This document shows, in pieces, positions 1-11,418 of a DNA stretch of 64,000 nt (positions are counted from its first letter, which is position 1; every line of letters begins with the position of its first letter). The DNA lies in the NCBI GenBank assembly GCA_009192285.1, contig CM018606.1, positions 1,540,081 to 1,604,080 on the forward strand, in the 5' to 3' direction. The position numbers and the translations under genes are program-made. The notes below the pieces were generated by a model, which was not told the DNA's origin, made no database searches, and saw nothing but the letters and a program-made list of their open reading frames with translations. The stretch comes from Morchella semilibera. Its lineage: Eukaryota > Ascomycota > Pezizomycetes > Pezizales > Morchellaceae.

Positions 1-21
1 ACTAATGTTCTTTCGAGATAG

Positions 22-3000
22 CTCTTCCCGAGGAGCCCCCAACACCTTTATGGAAGCTCATATTGGAGCAGTTTAAGGATCAGTTGGTAATAATATTGCT
101 GGTGTCCGCTGGTGTTTCGTTTGTTCTAGCTATCATGGAGGATAACGAGGGGTTGACTGCATTTGTGGACCCTGCGGTAGTAAGTAGCATTCTGGCCTCT
201 TTCTGGTTTAAAGAGATGAAAAATGTGCTGAGAAAGTTTTAGATTCTCACTATCCTCGTTTTGAATGCTGTTGTCGGTGTTTCTCAAGAGAGCAGCGCTG
301 AAAAAGCGATCGCTGCGCTGAACGAATATTCCGCAAACGAGGCCAAGGTCATTCGCAACGGGCATGTCAGCAGGATTCGCGCCGAAGAGCTGGTCCCCGG
401 TGACATTGTCGATGTCGCTGTTGGAGACCGGATCCCCGCAGATTGCCGGGTTCTATCAATCCAAAGCAACAGCTTCCGCGTCGACCAGGCCATTCTTACC
501 GGTGAAAGTGAAAGTGTCAGTAAAGACGTGCGCGAGGTAAATGATGAGAAGGCTGTTAAACAGGACCAAGTAAACATGCTTTTCTCTGGAACTACTGTCA
601 CTGTCGGACATGCTAGAGCTATTGTGGTCTTGACTGGAAACTCGACTGCTATTGGCGATATTCACACTAGTATCACGTCTCAGATCTCGGAGCCGACACC
701 ACTGAAACAAAAGTTGAACGACTTTGGAGATGTTTTGGCAAAGGTCATCATGATCATCTGCATTCTTGTCTGGCTTATCAACATTGGAAACTTTAACGAT
801 GAAGCCCATGGCGGATGGCTGAAAGGGGCAATTTACTATCTTAAAATTGCTGTTTCTCTTGGTGTTGCTGCTATTCCGGAAGGTCTTGCTGTCGTTATCA
901 CTACTTGTCTTGCTCTGGGAACCCGTAAAATGGCTGCCAAGAATGCTGTTGTCCGGAGCTTACCTTCAGTTGAAACTTTGGGAAGTTGCAGCGTTATTTG
1001 CTCCGACAAGACCGGAACTTTAACTACCAACCAAATGAGCGTATCCAGGGCCGTCGTCATCTCGGAATCCCAGACTGGACTTGAAGACCTCATCATTGAA
1101 GGTACCAGCTTCTCACCTGTTGGAGCTATCAAGAACGCCCGAGGAGAGGTTTTGGAATCAATCGCCGCCCATTCAGTTACAATTCGCAAGCTTGCCGAGG
1201 TCGCAGCAACATGTAATGAGTCCGAAATTTCATATGATTCCAAGACGCAGACTTTTTCGAACGTTGGCGAGCCTACGGAAGGAGCTCTCAGGGTCTTGGT
1301 TGAGAAGATTGGCACCCCCGATTCGATTATTAACCTCCAAAACTCACGCAAACCCATCAATCAGCGCCTCGATGAAGCCAACCGGTATTATGAATCTCAA
1401 TGCCCTAGGCTTGCTACATACGAGTTCTCACGTGACAGGAAGAGCATGTCTGTCTTGTCTGGTGATAGCAACGAACAACGCCTCTTGGTTAAGGGAGCTC
1501 CGGAATCTGTCATGGAAAGATGCACTCACACATTCGTTGGCTCGAGTGGCACTAAGGTTCCTCTTACCCACAAGACCCGTGAACTTCTTAACACAAAGCT
1601 CACCGAGTACGCTTCTATGGGTCTTCGCGTTATAGCATTCGCCACTGTTGACGATATTTCCGGCAACCCTCTGACTCGTTCGGCTAAAACTACTAAGGAA
1701 TACGCTCAACTTGAACAGGACATGACTTTTATTGGGCTAGTTGGAATGTTGGACCCACCCCGCCCGGAAGTCGCTGCATCTATCAAGAAATGTCGTGCTG
1801 CTGGTATCCGTGTTGTTGTTATCACTGGAGACAACAAGCAAACCGCAGAAACTATCTGTCGTCAAATTGGAATTTTTGGAGAACACGAAGACCTCACTGG
1901 CAAGAGCTACACTGGACGTGAATTCGACGCACTTAGCGATTCTGAGCAGCTTGAAGTTGCAAAAAGAGCCAGCTTGTTTTCTCGTACCGAACCCACTCAC
2001 AAATCAAAGTTGGTCGATCTTCTTCAGAGTGCTGGCGAGGTTGTTGCTATGACTGGTGATGGTGTAAATGATGCCCCGGCTTTGAAGCGTGCTGATATTG
2101 GCGTGGCCATGGGAAGTGGAACTGATGTTGCTAAATTGGCGGCCGATATGGTCCTCGCCGATGACAACTTTGCTACCATTGAACTTGCAATTGAGGAGGG
2201 AAGGTCTATTTATAACAACACTCAACAGTTCATCCGCTATTTAATCTCGTCAAACATCGGAGAGGTTGTATCAATCTTCTTGACTGCAGCAGCGGGCATG
2301 CCCGAAGCTCTTATCCCTGTCCAGCTCCTTTGGGTCAACTTGGTCACTGATGGTCTTCCCGCTACTGCACTCTCCTTCAACCCCCCTGACCATGACATCA
2401 TGCGCCGCCGACCCCGTGGCCGTGATGAAGCCCTTGTCGGTGGATGGCTTTTCTTCCGCTACATGGTTATTGGTGTCTACGTTGGTGCCGCTACTGTCTT
2501 TGGTTACGCTTGGTGGTTCATGTACAACACCGAGGGTCCCCGAATCACTTTCTACCAGCTCTCTCACTTCCACCGATGCAGTGCCCAGTACCCTGAGATC
2601 GGTTGCGAGATGTTTGGCAACACTATGGCGAAGACGGCAAGCACTATGAGTTTGAGCATCTTGGTTGTTATTGAGATGTTTAACGCCATGAACGCCCTTT
2701 CATCAAGTGAAAGTTTGCTTACCTTGCCATTGTGGAAGAACATGAAGCTTGTGTATGCCATCACATTGAGTATGGCATTGCATTTCGCATTGTTGTACAC
2801 CCCCATCTTGCAGTCGCTTTTCTCTATCGTTCCCCTTAACGGGCACGAGTGGAAGGCGGTTATCTATATTTCATTGCCAGTTATGTAAGTTTCTATCATG
2901 ATTGTCCCACACACGACCAGCTTGCTAATTGAAGTATAAATATAGTTTTATAGATGAAGCGCTTAAGTTTGTGGAGCGCAGAATGTACCTTTCCGCTCCT

Positions 3001-3024
3001 GTGAGCAAGACGAAGAGCGAGTAA
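22..3024 (+). CDS. SERCA-type Ca2+-transporting P-type ATPase (5' end outside window)
   Basis: Pumps Ca2+ from cytosol into the ER/secretory lumen using ATP. Exons 22-179, 243-2884, 2946-3024; the first visible base follows an acceptor AG whose branch point ACTAAT is at 1-6. Visible signatures: M1-M2 region with [13 protein letters not shown], the actuator TGES, the M4 PEGL ion-binding turn ([10 protein letters not shown]), the phosphorylation motif [11 protein letters not shown] with Asp at 1005-1007, KGAPE in the nucleotide pocket, [12 protein letters not shown] in the P domain, and the M5/M6 segments with NIGEV and [18 protein letters not shown]. About 958 residues are visible, so roughly 40-50 N-terminal residues are missing from the ~1000 expected. 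The C-terminus (VSKTKSE) carries no HDEL-type signal. The wording is closer to the fungal SERCA (nca-1 class) than to PMR1, PMC1 or ENA pumps. Very sure of the family; the exact paralogue is inferred. Confidence 0.95.
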
Positions 3025-3851
3025 AGTGTTCGATAGGGGATATGACTATCTTATTATATTTTTTGTATTTCATTCTTTCTTCTTCTAGACACTAGATTAG
3101 ATGTTTAGTTAGGGCCATTCTCTCGTATTTGTTTATGAGGGGTGTATAAATTGGATGGGAGGCGGGCGGTGTTGTATATCAAAAGGGCATTGGTGGATGG
3201 GCTGCTTGGGTAGTGAAAAGGTCTGATTGAGGAGGAAGGTGTTGCGGTGTTTGGTTCGTAATATCAGCAGTACTAGTCAAAAGTTTCAAGAAGGAAATCT
3301 ATTTTATCAGATCAAAATTCTACACGCATGAGTAAACGAGGATTATGATGATGAACGGTAGCGGTGGGAGAGGGGGACCAAATTTATAGGTACATAACAG
3401 AGGAATAGTTGGATGTTTCAAAATTAAGTAACTAGTGAAGTACTGGCTCAGCAAGGATTTTCGGTGCTGCTGCGTGGTAGATGGGGGTTTATGCGATGAA
3501 GGTACATGTTGTTATAGCGAGAAAGAGAAAGGTGGGAGGAAGGGAAGCAGAATGGACCAACCTAGATTGTAGGGTTCTGTACTACCTACTTGTAAGTATA
3601 GATGGGATTATGTAGGGGAACAACACGTTCATGCTACATCACTCGCTTCCAGCCCAAAGCCCAAGCCACAAATAGCGGGGTTTAGGTAATCGGCGGGTCT
3701 TCCTCCAGCTTTGCTTGGCAACCAACGTTCCCCCCCGAATTCCCCAACGTATCACCAACAGCTCCCCATACCCCATCAGCACCTCCCATTCCATCGTCGC
3801 CATCTCGTCCCAGATCCCCTCACAACTCACCCGCTCAAAAAACACTATAAA
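3025..3851. other. Intergenic: SERCA 3' UTR and Pup3 promoter
   Basis: No coding region supported. An AT-rich stretch just after the SERCA stop (around 3045-3075) probably carries the polyadenylation signals. The pyrimidine-rich 3720-3850 stretch is the likely Pup3 5' UTR. Confidence 0.6.
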
Positions 3852-4878
3852 ATGGTATTTCCCCATCTATCTCTGGAGCTGATAGTAGGTTGGTGGGGTA
3901 GGCTAATGAAGCTTCCTTAGTCAGACCCATTCTCGATAAACGGAGGTGCAGTCGTGGCCATGTAGGTTATGTTCTGTCCTTATTTGTACAGCTTGCCTGG
4001 ATCTATGTGGGTTGGATGCTGATCTGATGGAATCGTGTGTAGGGTCGGGAAGGACTGTGTAGCTATCGCTTGCGATCTGAGATTAGGAATGCAGGCTCTC
4101 ACCGTCTCGAATGACTTTCCGAAGATCTTCAACTACGGCGATGTCTACCTCGGACTTACTGGATTGGCTACCGATGTCACTACTGTGTTTGTTCCCCTCC
4201 TGTCCCCCCGTGTTCTTTCAGGCCTGTGGCTAATGTATAGGATACGGTGTGCAGGTCGGAGATGTTTCGTTACAAGGTCAATATGTACCGACTCCGCGAG
4301 GAGCGTGATATCGAGCCAGAGACAATGGCGAATCTTGTGTCATCATCACTGTATGAGAGGCGCTTTGGGCCGTACTATGTGAGCCCGGTGATTGCGGGGA
4401 TCAACCAGCACTCCCAGAAGCCGTTTATATGTGGATTTGACTCTATCGGGTATATTTCGGCTGTGTTTCCTTTTACTGTTTGTTAAGGGGTCTGGGGGCT
4501 GACAAAGGCGGTGGGATAGGTGTATCGATTTTGCAAAAGACTTTATCGTTAGCGGTACGGCGAGTGACCAGCTGTTTGGTACCTGCGAGAGCTTGTGGGA
4601 GCCGGATATGGTGGGTCTTTTCTTGGACTTTGTGTATTGTGGAAAGGTGCTGATTCCGGTGGGTAGGAACCTGAGGATCTTTTCGAGACGATCTCGCAGG
4701 CGATGCTGAACTCTGTCGATCGTGATGCACTATCCGGTTGGGGTGCTCACGTCTATGTCATCACAAAGGACAAGGTCGTTAAGAGGCTGCTCAAGGGTAT
4801 ATATATCTTGATCTTTAATGTTCTGGAGACCTGTGGACTAATGCGGCTTGCTTTGGGTGTACAGGTAGACAGGATTAG
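3852..4878 (+). CDS. PUP3: 20S proteasome subunit beta3 (Pup3)
   Basis: Structural, non-catalytic beta subunit of the 20S proteasome core. Seven exons: 3852-3854, 3921-3961, 4043-4186, 4255-4449, 4520-4610, 4667-4796, 4865-4878, giving 205 residues, the same length as yeast Pup3. The protein begins [19 protein letters not shown], continues with [20 protein letters not shown] and the DSIG motif, and ends LLKGRQD, all characteristic of beta3. It has no propeptide with a catalytic N-terminal Thr, as expected. Exon 1 is the ATG alone: the intron starts directly after the start codon (GTATTT donor, CTAAT branch, AG at 3919-3920). The last coding exon is only 14 nt. Family assignment is secure; the start is fixed by the conserved N-terminus. 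Confidence 0.95.
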
Positions 4879-5612
4879 ATATGGATACCTTTTTCTACTT
4901 TTCGGAAGAGAGCGCTTGTGTTTGTATGCTACAATAGATAATCACATCGCTTTACCACATGTGGTCCCAATGTGCTTTCAGAGCCAAAGAACTTATCCTG
5001 CTGGCAGATACTGGGAAAGAGATGCATTAGCGCTAACTATAGCTATGTGTAGCTCCCAATTGAGTGAGTGATGTTCCATGAAGGAGGTAATTCCTGGGTC
5101 ATTAGTAGAGGCAATACCTACCTCAGATACTATAAAGACCGAATTGGGGGCTCTGGTCCGCCTTTCTAGGTACCCTAGGAAGAATAAAGTCTCTTTCTCT
5201 CTATATAAAAAAAACCCATTGAATTTTTGTACCCCATCCGTTCTCAAAATAGCAATGAGGCGTGATGAGTCCTACGTCGGGTCCGTTGCCAAGACCGAAG
5301 CTTCCATTCCCCTCCATGAGCCGCATTTCAAAGCTTCCTCATCTTCATCCTCATCTTCGTCCTCATCTTCATCTTCATCCTCTCCCCCCCCCCCCCCTCC
5401 TCTTCTCTCGTCCTCATCCAAAAACAAACAATATTGCCAGAAACTGCGTGCTCACTACTTATTTACCTACATTTCCCCGCAATTCACCTTCCTACAGCTT
5501 CGTATCCCTCTCTGTATATACACAGCATCAGTTTCTATCAGCATTCCAAATATCTCCCCAAAATATCCAATACCCACAATAACTTAACCTTGTTCTTGTC
5601 CTCCGCCCAGAA
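4879..5612. other. Intergenic with (TCA/TCT)n microsatellite and poly-C tract
   Basis: No gene supported. About 5336-5385 is a TCATCT/TCC-type microsatellite running into a long C tract near 5384-5397. This lies in the probable 5' UTR or promoter of the UBX gene. Apparent poly-Ser and poly-Pro reading frames here are products of the repeat. Confidence 0.6.
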
Positions 5613-7481
5613 ATGGCCTCAAATGTCGTCGTCCTCTACAATCAGAGGCGCCAGCAGATAAAAGTCACCCCCACCCGCTCGCTGAGCGACGTCCACACCG
5701 AAGCCTGCAAGAAGTTCAGCCTGGACCCACTAAATTATGCCCTCAAGTGCGCCTCCCCCATTCTCCCCTCTGACTCCCTTCTCTCCTTTCACCGTCCCTG
5801 AAATCCCCACTAACCTCGTCCACCCCCTGCAGGCGCGGCAACGTAATCCTGGACCTCTCCCTTCAAATCCGGTTCACCAACCTCGGCCCCGGGGCCAAAC
5901 TCGAGCTCGTTCCCTCCAAAGCACCAACTTCCCCACTCACCATCGTCCTCCGCCTCCAGACCACGCCTCCGCAGGAACTCTCCGGCCAGGCAGTCCTCAC
6001 CGACACCCTGTGGGGTGTGCTGCGAAAATTCGAGAAGCGCCATGCGGGACTGAACCTCACGGAGCGGTACGCATCAAGCGCGACGCAGGGCGCAGGCCGC
6101 CTGCTTTATGAGGTGCCGGCGGTGCGCGTCGCGAATAGAGAGTTTGTGGGTGTGGGGGAGATGCAGGCGACGTTGGTGGGGCTGGGACTGAGGGAGGGGC
6201 GGGTAGCGGTTGTCGTTAGGTGGTCGGGGAGTGAGGTGCCGTTGGAGGTCGCGCTGGAGGAGATTGAGAGGGTTGCGCCGAGGGACAGGGAGGAGGTGGG
6301 GGAGGTGGAGGACGTTCCGGGGGTGCCGGAGGTGAAGGCGCCGGAAGCATCAGAGGCGTCGGAGACCCTGGCGAAGAGGGATGTAGAGATGGAAGAGGCG
6401 CCAACGGCCGAGGATGTCGAGGGTGCGGCGGCGGCGGAGATGCCGGTGGTTGTTGATGTACAGGGTGATGCGCAGGGCGGTGGGAAAGCAGTGGCTGAGG
6501 GAGATTTGGAGCGGCCGGCGGTATCAGTTTATAGGCCGTCAGACTCCAAGACTCTCGCCGCAGCCCAGAGTAAGTTCTTTTTCCTTCATGCCCGAGAGGG
6601 TGGTAGTGGATGGTGCGCGCTAACGATCATTGGTAGTCAGCGTCCCCGAGACCGCCTACGAGATCGGCATCACCGAGGCCAAGATCATTCAGCAACACCT
6701 CAAGAAGGCTGCGATCGGGCGACGCCTCCCCTCCGACAAAGAGATTGAGGAGAAAGAGGCCGCTGCGCTCGCCGTTGCCGAGAAAGTCCAGACTGTATGT
6801 TTTCCCACCCCAATGCTATTTGTGGGTGGAACGATCATTGACATGGGATGTTATGGTGTATGTAGCTCGTAATCAAGGTCCGCTTTCCAGACGGGTACAT
6901 CTCGGAGCAGAACTTTCAGGCAAAACATACAGGTTTGCCCTCTCCCTGATGTGCGGATGGGTGAACACCTAGGGCAGCTAGCTAACTTACAGGTAATAAC
7001 AGCACAGGACCTCTACGACGCCATCAGAACAACCATGCGCCACCCCCTCGAGCCTTTTAGCCTCGGTACCGCCCGCCCCTTCCTCCTTTCTCCCTCTCTT
7101 CCCCCCCTACCCGCAACACACCTACTAACAAACACTGCGTGCATAGTCATCCCCCCCCGCGAAGTGATCCCCGAGTCCCGTCAGCGCCTCACCATCGACC
7201 TCCGGATACGCTCCGGTGCAACCGTTCACCTGAACTGGGAGGCGGGCGCGTCCAATGCCGCGCGCACAGAGCCGACACTCAACGATCGATACTTGGAAGC
7301 GTCGACGGCGCTGCCGCGTCCCAAGGTACCGGTTGGTGGTGAGGAGGAAGAAGGGCCGGGGGCAGGGGAGGGAGGGGTGCAGGGCTGGAAAGGGAAGGCA
7401 CCCGAAAAGAAGGTGATGGATAGAGAGACAAAGGAGAATAAATTAAAGGCGCTGTTTGGGATTGGAAAGGGGAGGAAATAG
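5613..7481 (+). CDS. UBX-domain protein of the TUG/ASPSCR1 (Ubx4) type
   Basis: Predicted Cdc48/p97 adaptor. Exons 5613-5746, 5833-6569, 6637-6794, 6866-6932, 7003-7065, 7147-7481; 497 residues. The N-terminus (MASNVVVLYNQRRQQIKV... YALKRGNVILDLS) is the ubiquitin-like TUG-UBL1 domain, about residues 4-70. A variable acidic, Ala/Val/Glu-rich linker follows. VPETAYEIGITEAKI starts the conserved C-terminal half, and the UBX fold lies at about 344-430 (VRFPDGYISEQNF ... HPLEPFSLVIPPREVI, then a second beta strand). The tail is basic (FGIGKGRK). Intron 1 is placed to keep the UBL strand intact. TUG-like proteins bind Cdc48 hexamers and can disassemble them (family knowledge); the role here is inferred. 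The ATG at 5613 is the first in frame and directly starts the UBL. Confidence 0.88.
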
Positions 7482-8506
7482 AGAGTATGCTGTTTCTTTT
7501 TTGTTTTTCTTTTTCTTTCGTCTTTTGTGTGCTGAGGGCAGGTAATAGTATTTCTTTCTAGCTTCAGGTTAGTCGTGGTCCTAGCAATATCTACATACCA
7601 TATATACATACATACATGTACTTTGTTGGCAATGAGAAGTTCGTAGGTGAGTGATGTGCTGTGATCTGGAACACTAGTAGATAATCTGTGGAATGTGGTT
7701 GGGGATTAGGGTCTGGTAGAATTCAAGAATTTCTATATCTATCATAGACAGATATGCATGTGCCAGCCCAGAATTATACAGATAGATAACCCAGCTTCAT
7801 AAACCAGTTTCTTGGTCGACTATCACACTTGCCACACTCGCCACTCGCCACTCGCCACTTGCCACACACCACAACGCCACAGACCCTTCCTAGTTTCTAT
7901 CTCTGCTTATTGGACTACTCACTAAATACTCCACATGCGAACTTCCTACTAAACAGTTTTAGGCAACAGGAGCTTTTAGGGTCCCCACAGATATGCGTAT
8001 CCTTGTAAATCAATGATGTTCTGCTCTAGTTGCCGGTTTTCACGTGGGGATATTCGACAGATTTACTGTAATTGGTGCTGTAACACTGCCAAAAGGAAAC
8101 ACGATTTGCCAAAGGAGGGTGACGGACGTGACTTTTAACATTGAAGAGGTTACCTGAGAAGGGGGGGGGGATTGCTGTCGCCATTCCTCTGACACACCCC
8201 TATCCCATCCCGCTTCCCTCTCCCCGTGCCCCAACCTCAGCTACATGTAAAGTAGTCAATAAACACTCTCTTAGGAGTCTGTTTATTTGTACACTTTCCT
8301 CTGTATTGTATGTACCTAATCTGTGCAAAAAAAAAAAAGTTCAGCAAAACAAGTATGCTCCTACTGATATAACTTACGGGTTGCATGCATGTATGAAATA
8401 AGTAAGCATGCTCCTAATAATAAAAGTAAAAAAAGGGAATAAAACTGACTATGTCAATCAACCGGCTTCTCTGTGATAGCAACATAAACCGTAGAATGAC
8501 ATCCCC
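7482..8506. other. Intergenic, no gene seen
   Basis: T-rich 3' UTR after the UBX gene, then AT-rich spacer with a short CGCCACT tandem run near 7838-7870, a 10-G tract at 8161-8170 and TACATGTA sites at 7613 and 8242. Confidence 0.6.
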
Positions 8507-9084
8507 TCAATACGTAACTCCAATATACTCGGCAATCTGCCGTCTACGGTCCTCAGCCGGGGTACCCTGGGAGTCTGAGTGCTTGAGCAGCAGCTTGTAG
8601 TTGACTTTCTGAGAATCATGAAATATTAGCAACGACAAGGTCGCTGCGGGTTGTCGGCAATAAATCACCATTTAGTGTTCCAACCAGGTAACGGAGCGGT
8701 GTGGGCCCACTATAACTAGCAAAGGCGTTGTACAGCCTCGTCGGCAGAAGTTGCTGCCTACATGTACCTAGCAGTTGAGCTGCTGTCTTGCCAAACGAGG
8801 GCAGGCAAAGACTTACCCGCCTTGAATCAGTTGAACCTGGCCTTGTAGTTCTGTAATGCCTCTCGAAGCTCTACAATTTGGGCTTGAGGTTCTGCTTGTC
8901 CTTGTGCGATCTGACCCCGAAGTTCTGCTAGCCCTTGTGCAAAAAGAGCAGTCATCTCTTCTCGGATTGTCTATTGCAGAGCAGCCGGACCACCTATCGC
9001 TGGAATATTCTAAATCAAGAGAATTTGATCTCGAATAACTTGCAAACTTTCAGCAAGGCGTTCGAAATTTGGTAGATCAGCCAT
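8507..9084 (-). pseudogene. Broken copy of a short ascomycete gene family (MADLPNF.. family)
   Basis: Reading down from the ATG at 9084, the frame begins MADLPNFERLAESLQ and continues ILLI*NIPAIGGPAALQ*, then a Gln/Glu-rich helical part ending NYKARFN*FKAG before a GTAAGT donor near 8815. A second block (about 8747-8515) reads LYNAFASYSG... and ends with ERRRxxIxxYIGV-like residues (AEDRRRQIAEYIGVTY). I recognise, from memory, a dispersed family of small hypothetical proteins in ascomycetes that starts MADLPNF and ends with a GTxxERRxxIxxxIGV motif; function unknown. Three in-frame stops lie in the first block, one in the second, and a one-base shift is needed near 8562 to reach the IGV ending. 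It is therefore decayed. No intact copy lies in this window. Confidence 0.7.
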
Positions 9085-9860
9085 TGTATAATCCGTGAAG
9101 TGTAATTCGTAAATATCTTGTCGTAGTCGATCGTAACGAGTCCAGTCCCGAAGAGCTAGCAGTGGACTTGAAAGGAAAGGAAGGAATGCTTGCATTCTTG
9201 CGGAGGGGCCCACTACTTAAATCGTGTCTTTCCCTCTCGTTTAACTCGACTATGTAATGTGGCCAAGCAAGTTTCCAGCAGTGGCCGGGGATGTGCTTTT
9301 TCTTCTTATCCCTTAAGTTGTCGATGCTGACCCCTATAATATAGGGCCAGGATTTGTATGGGAAATCTTTGATAACAAGGAATAGGTAGAGTAGACTCTA
9401 GCTATGCCGCGTATGTAATCTCGCATGAAATCCTCGCTTACCTGCAGATCAGATCACTCAGGGAGGGTGATTTACCCTGACGTGTCAAGTGTCTGGCTGG
9501 CGTGACGTTACGTTAGAGGGCTGCCTGGACTGATTACTGGTGTTACAGCACACGTTGCAGGTTTCATCGCGCCTATTGCTTCCCTTCCCTGTCTCTTCCT
9601 TCCTCTTCCCCTCCTTCCTTCCTTCCCCTTACCATTCTCTTAAAAAGCAGAGTGCTCCCCCACCCCACTTTAATTCTATCTAGTTATCCATCTATCCCTG
9701 CAGTTCGAGTTGCATTGGCTATCTACCTGCCTATCTACATCTGAACAAGACAAGACTCGAAGCTTGAACTCCACCCCCACCAAGAGGACACCTTCTTTGT
9801 TCCTCGACATCTACGTACCTTTCTTCCCACTCTTACTACCTATACGAAGAAAAAAAAAAG
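9085..9860. other. Intergenic, promoter side of the J-protein gene
   Basis: No gene supported. The pyrimidine-rich stretch 9580-9860 (CCTTCC-type runs and CTACC repeats) directly precedes the J-protein start and is the likely promoter/5' UTR. A repeat shared with 14558-14613 is annotated separately. Confidence 0.55.
9332..9380 (+). repeat. Dispersed repeat, copy 1 (partner at 14558-14613)
   Basis: Contains CCTATAATATAGGG, then CAGGATTTGTA, then TTTGATAACAAG. The same three blocks occur in the same order and orientation at 14558-14613 with small spacing differences. Confidence 0.55.
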
Positions 9861-10740
9861 ATGTCACCCTGTAAGTGCCCAAAAACCTACAGAATGATCA
9901 TTACCGATATACTAACACAATCCTCCATGCGCAGCTCCTTTAATTGACTACTGTGAGCCCCGCACCACGACCCCTCTCCCGAATGCCACTGCTAACGCCA
10001 CACCCGCACAGATGAGGTCCTCAGTGTCTCCTCGACTGCTACGCAGCAGCAGATCCGCGAAGCGTACAAACGGTACCCCCCCGCTCCTGGTCCCGGGGAA
10101 AGAAAGAGAGAAAGAAAGCATGCGAAACGGTACTAACACAGTAGATTATCAGCGCTGCGCTCCAATCCCACCCCGACCGCGTCTCTCACACGGACCCCAG
10201 CCGCCAAGCTCGTACGAAAAAGTTCCAGCAAGTCAACGATGCCTACTACACACTCAGCGACCCTGGGCGACGTCGCGACTACGACGCCACGCGTGCTTAC
10301 CAGCGCGCCAACACCTTCCAGACACCACCGCACCCGGATGCGCGCTGGGAGGATGCGCAGTTCAGCGATGTGTTTGAGGAGATGATGCGCGATGAGGGGT
10401 TCACCGAGGGTGAGGACCAGGAGCCGCGCAGCGGCAAGTCGTTGTGGGGGATTGTCGGCGGGTTGAGCGGCGGCGCGCTGGGTTTCATTGTGGGCAACGT
10501 GCCGGGGCTGGTGGCGGGCGCGGTGGCGGGGAATAGGCTGGGAGCAGTCAGGGATGCAAAGGGCAAGAGCGTCTACGAGGTGTTCCAGGAGCTGCCGCAG
10601 AGCGATCGTGCAAAGGTGGGAATTACCCTGGCATTTTTTGGGATGGGGTTTTGGGGTGGGCTGACGTGTGAGGTCGGGGTGGTGGTATATAGTTGCTATC
10701 GGATCTTGCAGCGAAGGTTTTGGCGCATGCGGTCGGTTAG
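9861..10740 (+). CDS. Small DnaJ/J-domain protein with glycine-rich membrane-like segment
   Basis: Predicted Hsp70 co-chaperone. Five exons: 9861-9870, 9935-9952, 10012-10072, 10153-10615, 10693-10740; 199 residues. The J domain covers about residues 6-75: DYYEVLSVSSTATQQQIREA, then the HPD loop (LQSHPDRV), then QQVNDAYYTLSDPGRRRDYD. The HPD needed to stimulate Hsp70 ATPase is intact. Around residues 130-170 a Gly/Ala-rich stretch (GGLSGGALGFIVGNVPGLVAGAVAG) resembles a glycine-zipper hairpin, suggesting membrane association. The last exon was chosen because it reads LLSDLAAKVLAHAVG and stops, continuing the helix after QSDRAK. Exons 1 and 2 are only 10 and 18 nt. The partner Hsp70 and the location cannot be told from sequence. 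Confidence 0.88.
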
Positions 10741-11221
10741 GTGATGCGCCTATTGCGCATCTGCCTATCTCACTCTACCTGCATACCCCATGCCTTGAGA
10801 AGGTTGGTATCCTTTTTTCCCTTCTTGTTTTATGGCCGTGGGCGGGGGACTGGGTGGTTCGTTGCTTGGGAAGGTGTTTTTGTTATATCTTATTTTGGCG
10901 TTCTTTTCCCTTTTTCCCTCCCTTTTTCTCTCCTGCTTTTTTCTCTTTTTTTTATTTTATATATATCTATTATGAGTATATGCGCAAACAATTATGTCCG
11001 CCATGCCTATCTCCCAATATGTGATTGCGCCAGGGATATTTTCTAATACTGGAAATTAAGGATTATCACGTCCCAGTCTCAACGGTTAATCATTAAGTAC
11101 TTGTAGGTAATCATCTGATAATTGTAGCCGTACATACATGTAACTACTAGGGGTTACCACCTCGCGACCGCGAGTTGTAAGTTTTAATCCTCTAGCAGGT
11201 ACATATACATGTACTCTAGTT

Positions 11222-11242
11222 ATGGGGGCCTTCGGCGCCCCT
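11222..11242. other. GC-rich hairpin
   Basis: GGGG-GCC-TTC-GGC-G-CCCC: a seven-pair stem with one bulged G and a tight TTC loop, about 110 bp upstream of the tRNA-like sequence. Role unknown. Confidence 0.4.
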
Positions 11243-11345
11243 GTGATGCAATGCAATTGAGTTCACAGGTTTTGATGCGTTGCCAAGGAAAGGATCTTTC
11301 CACAAATGGGGGGCTCATAAACTACAACGACACAAACGAAAGCAT

Positions 11346-11418
11346 CGTGGCGTGGTCTAGTGGTAATACACTGGGCTTCGTCATATGACCACGACAGGTT
11401 CAAATCCTGGTGGGAGCA
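11346..11418 (+). other. tRNA-like sequence with Pol III A and B boxes (probably pseudo-tRNA or SINE head)
   Basis: A box TGGTCTAGTGG at 11353-11363 and B box GGTTCAAATCC at 11397-11407 are both close to consensus and start 44 nt apart, the normal tRNA spacing. A D-arm (GTG...CAC) and a T-arm (CAGG-TTCAAAT-CCTG) can be folded. The acceptor strands (CGTGGCG and TGGGAGC) do not pair, and the anticodon arm is poor, with the palindrome GTCATATGAC in its place. It is most likely a decayed tRNA or the head of a tRNA-derived element; no isotype is assigned. Confidence 0.55.
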
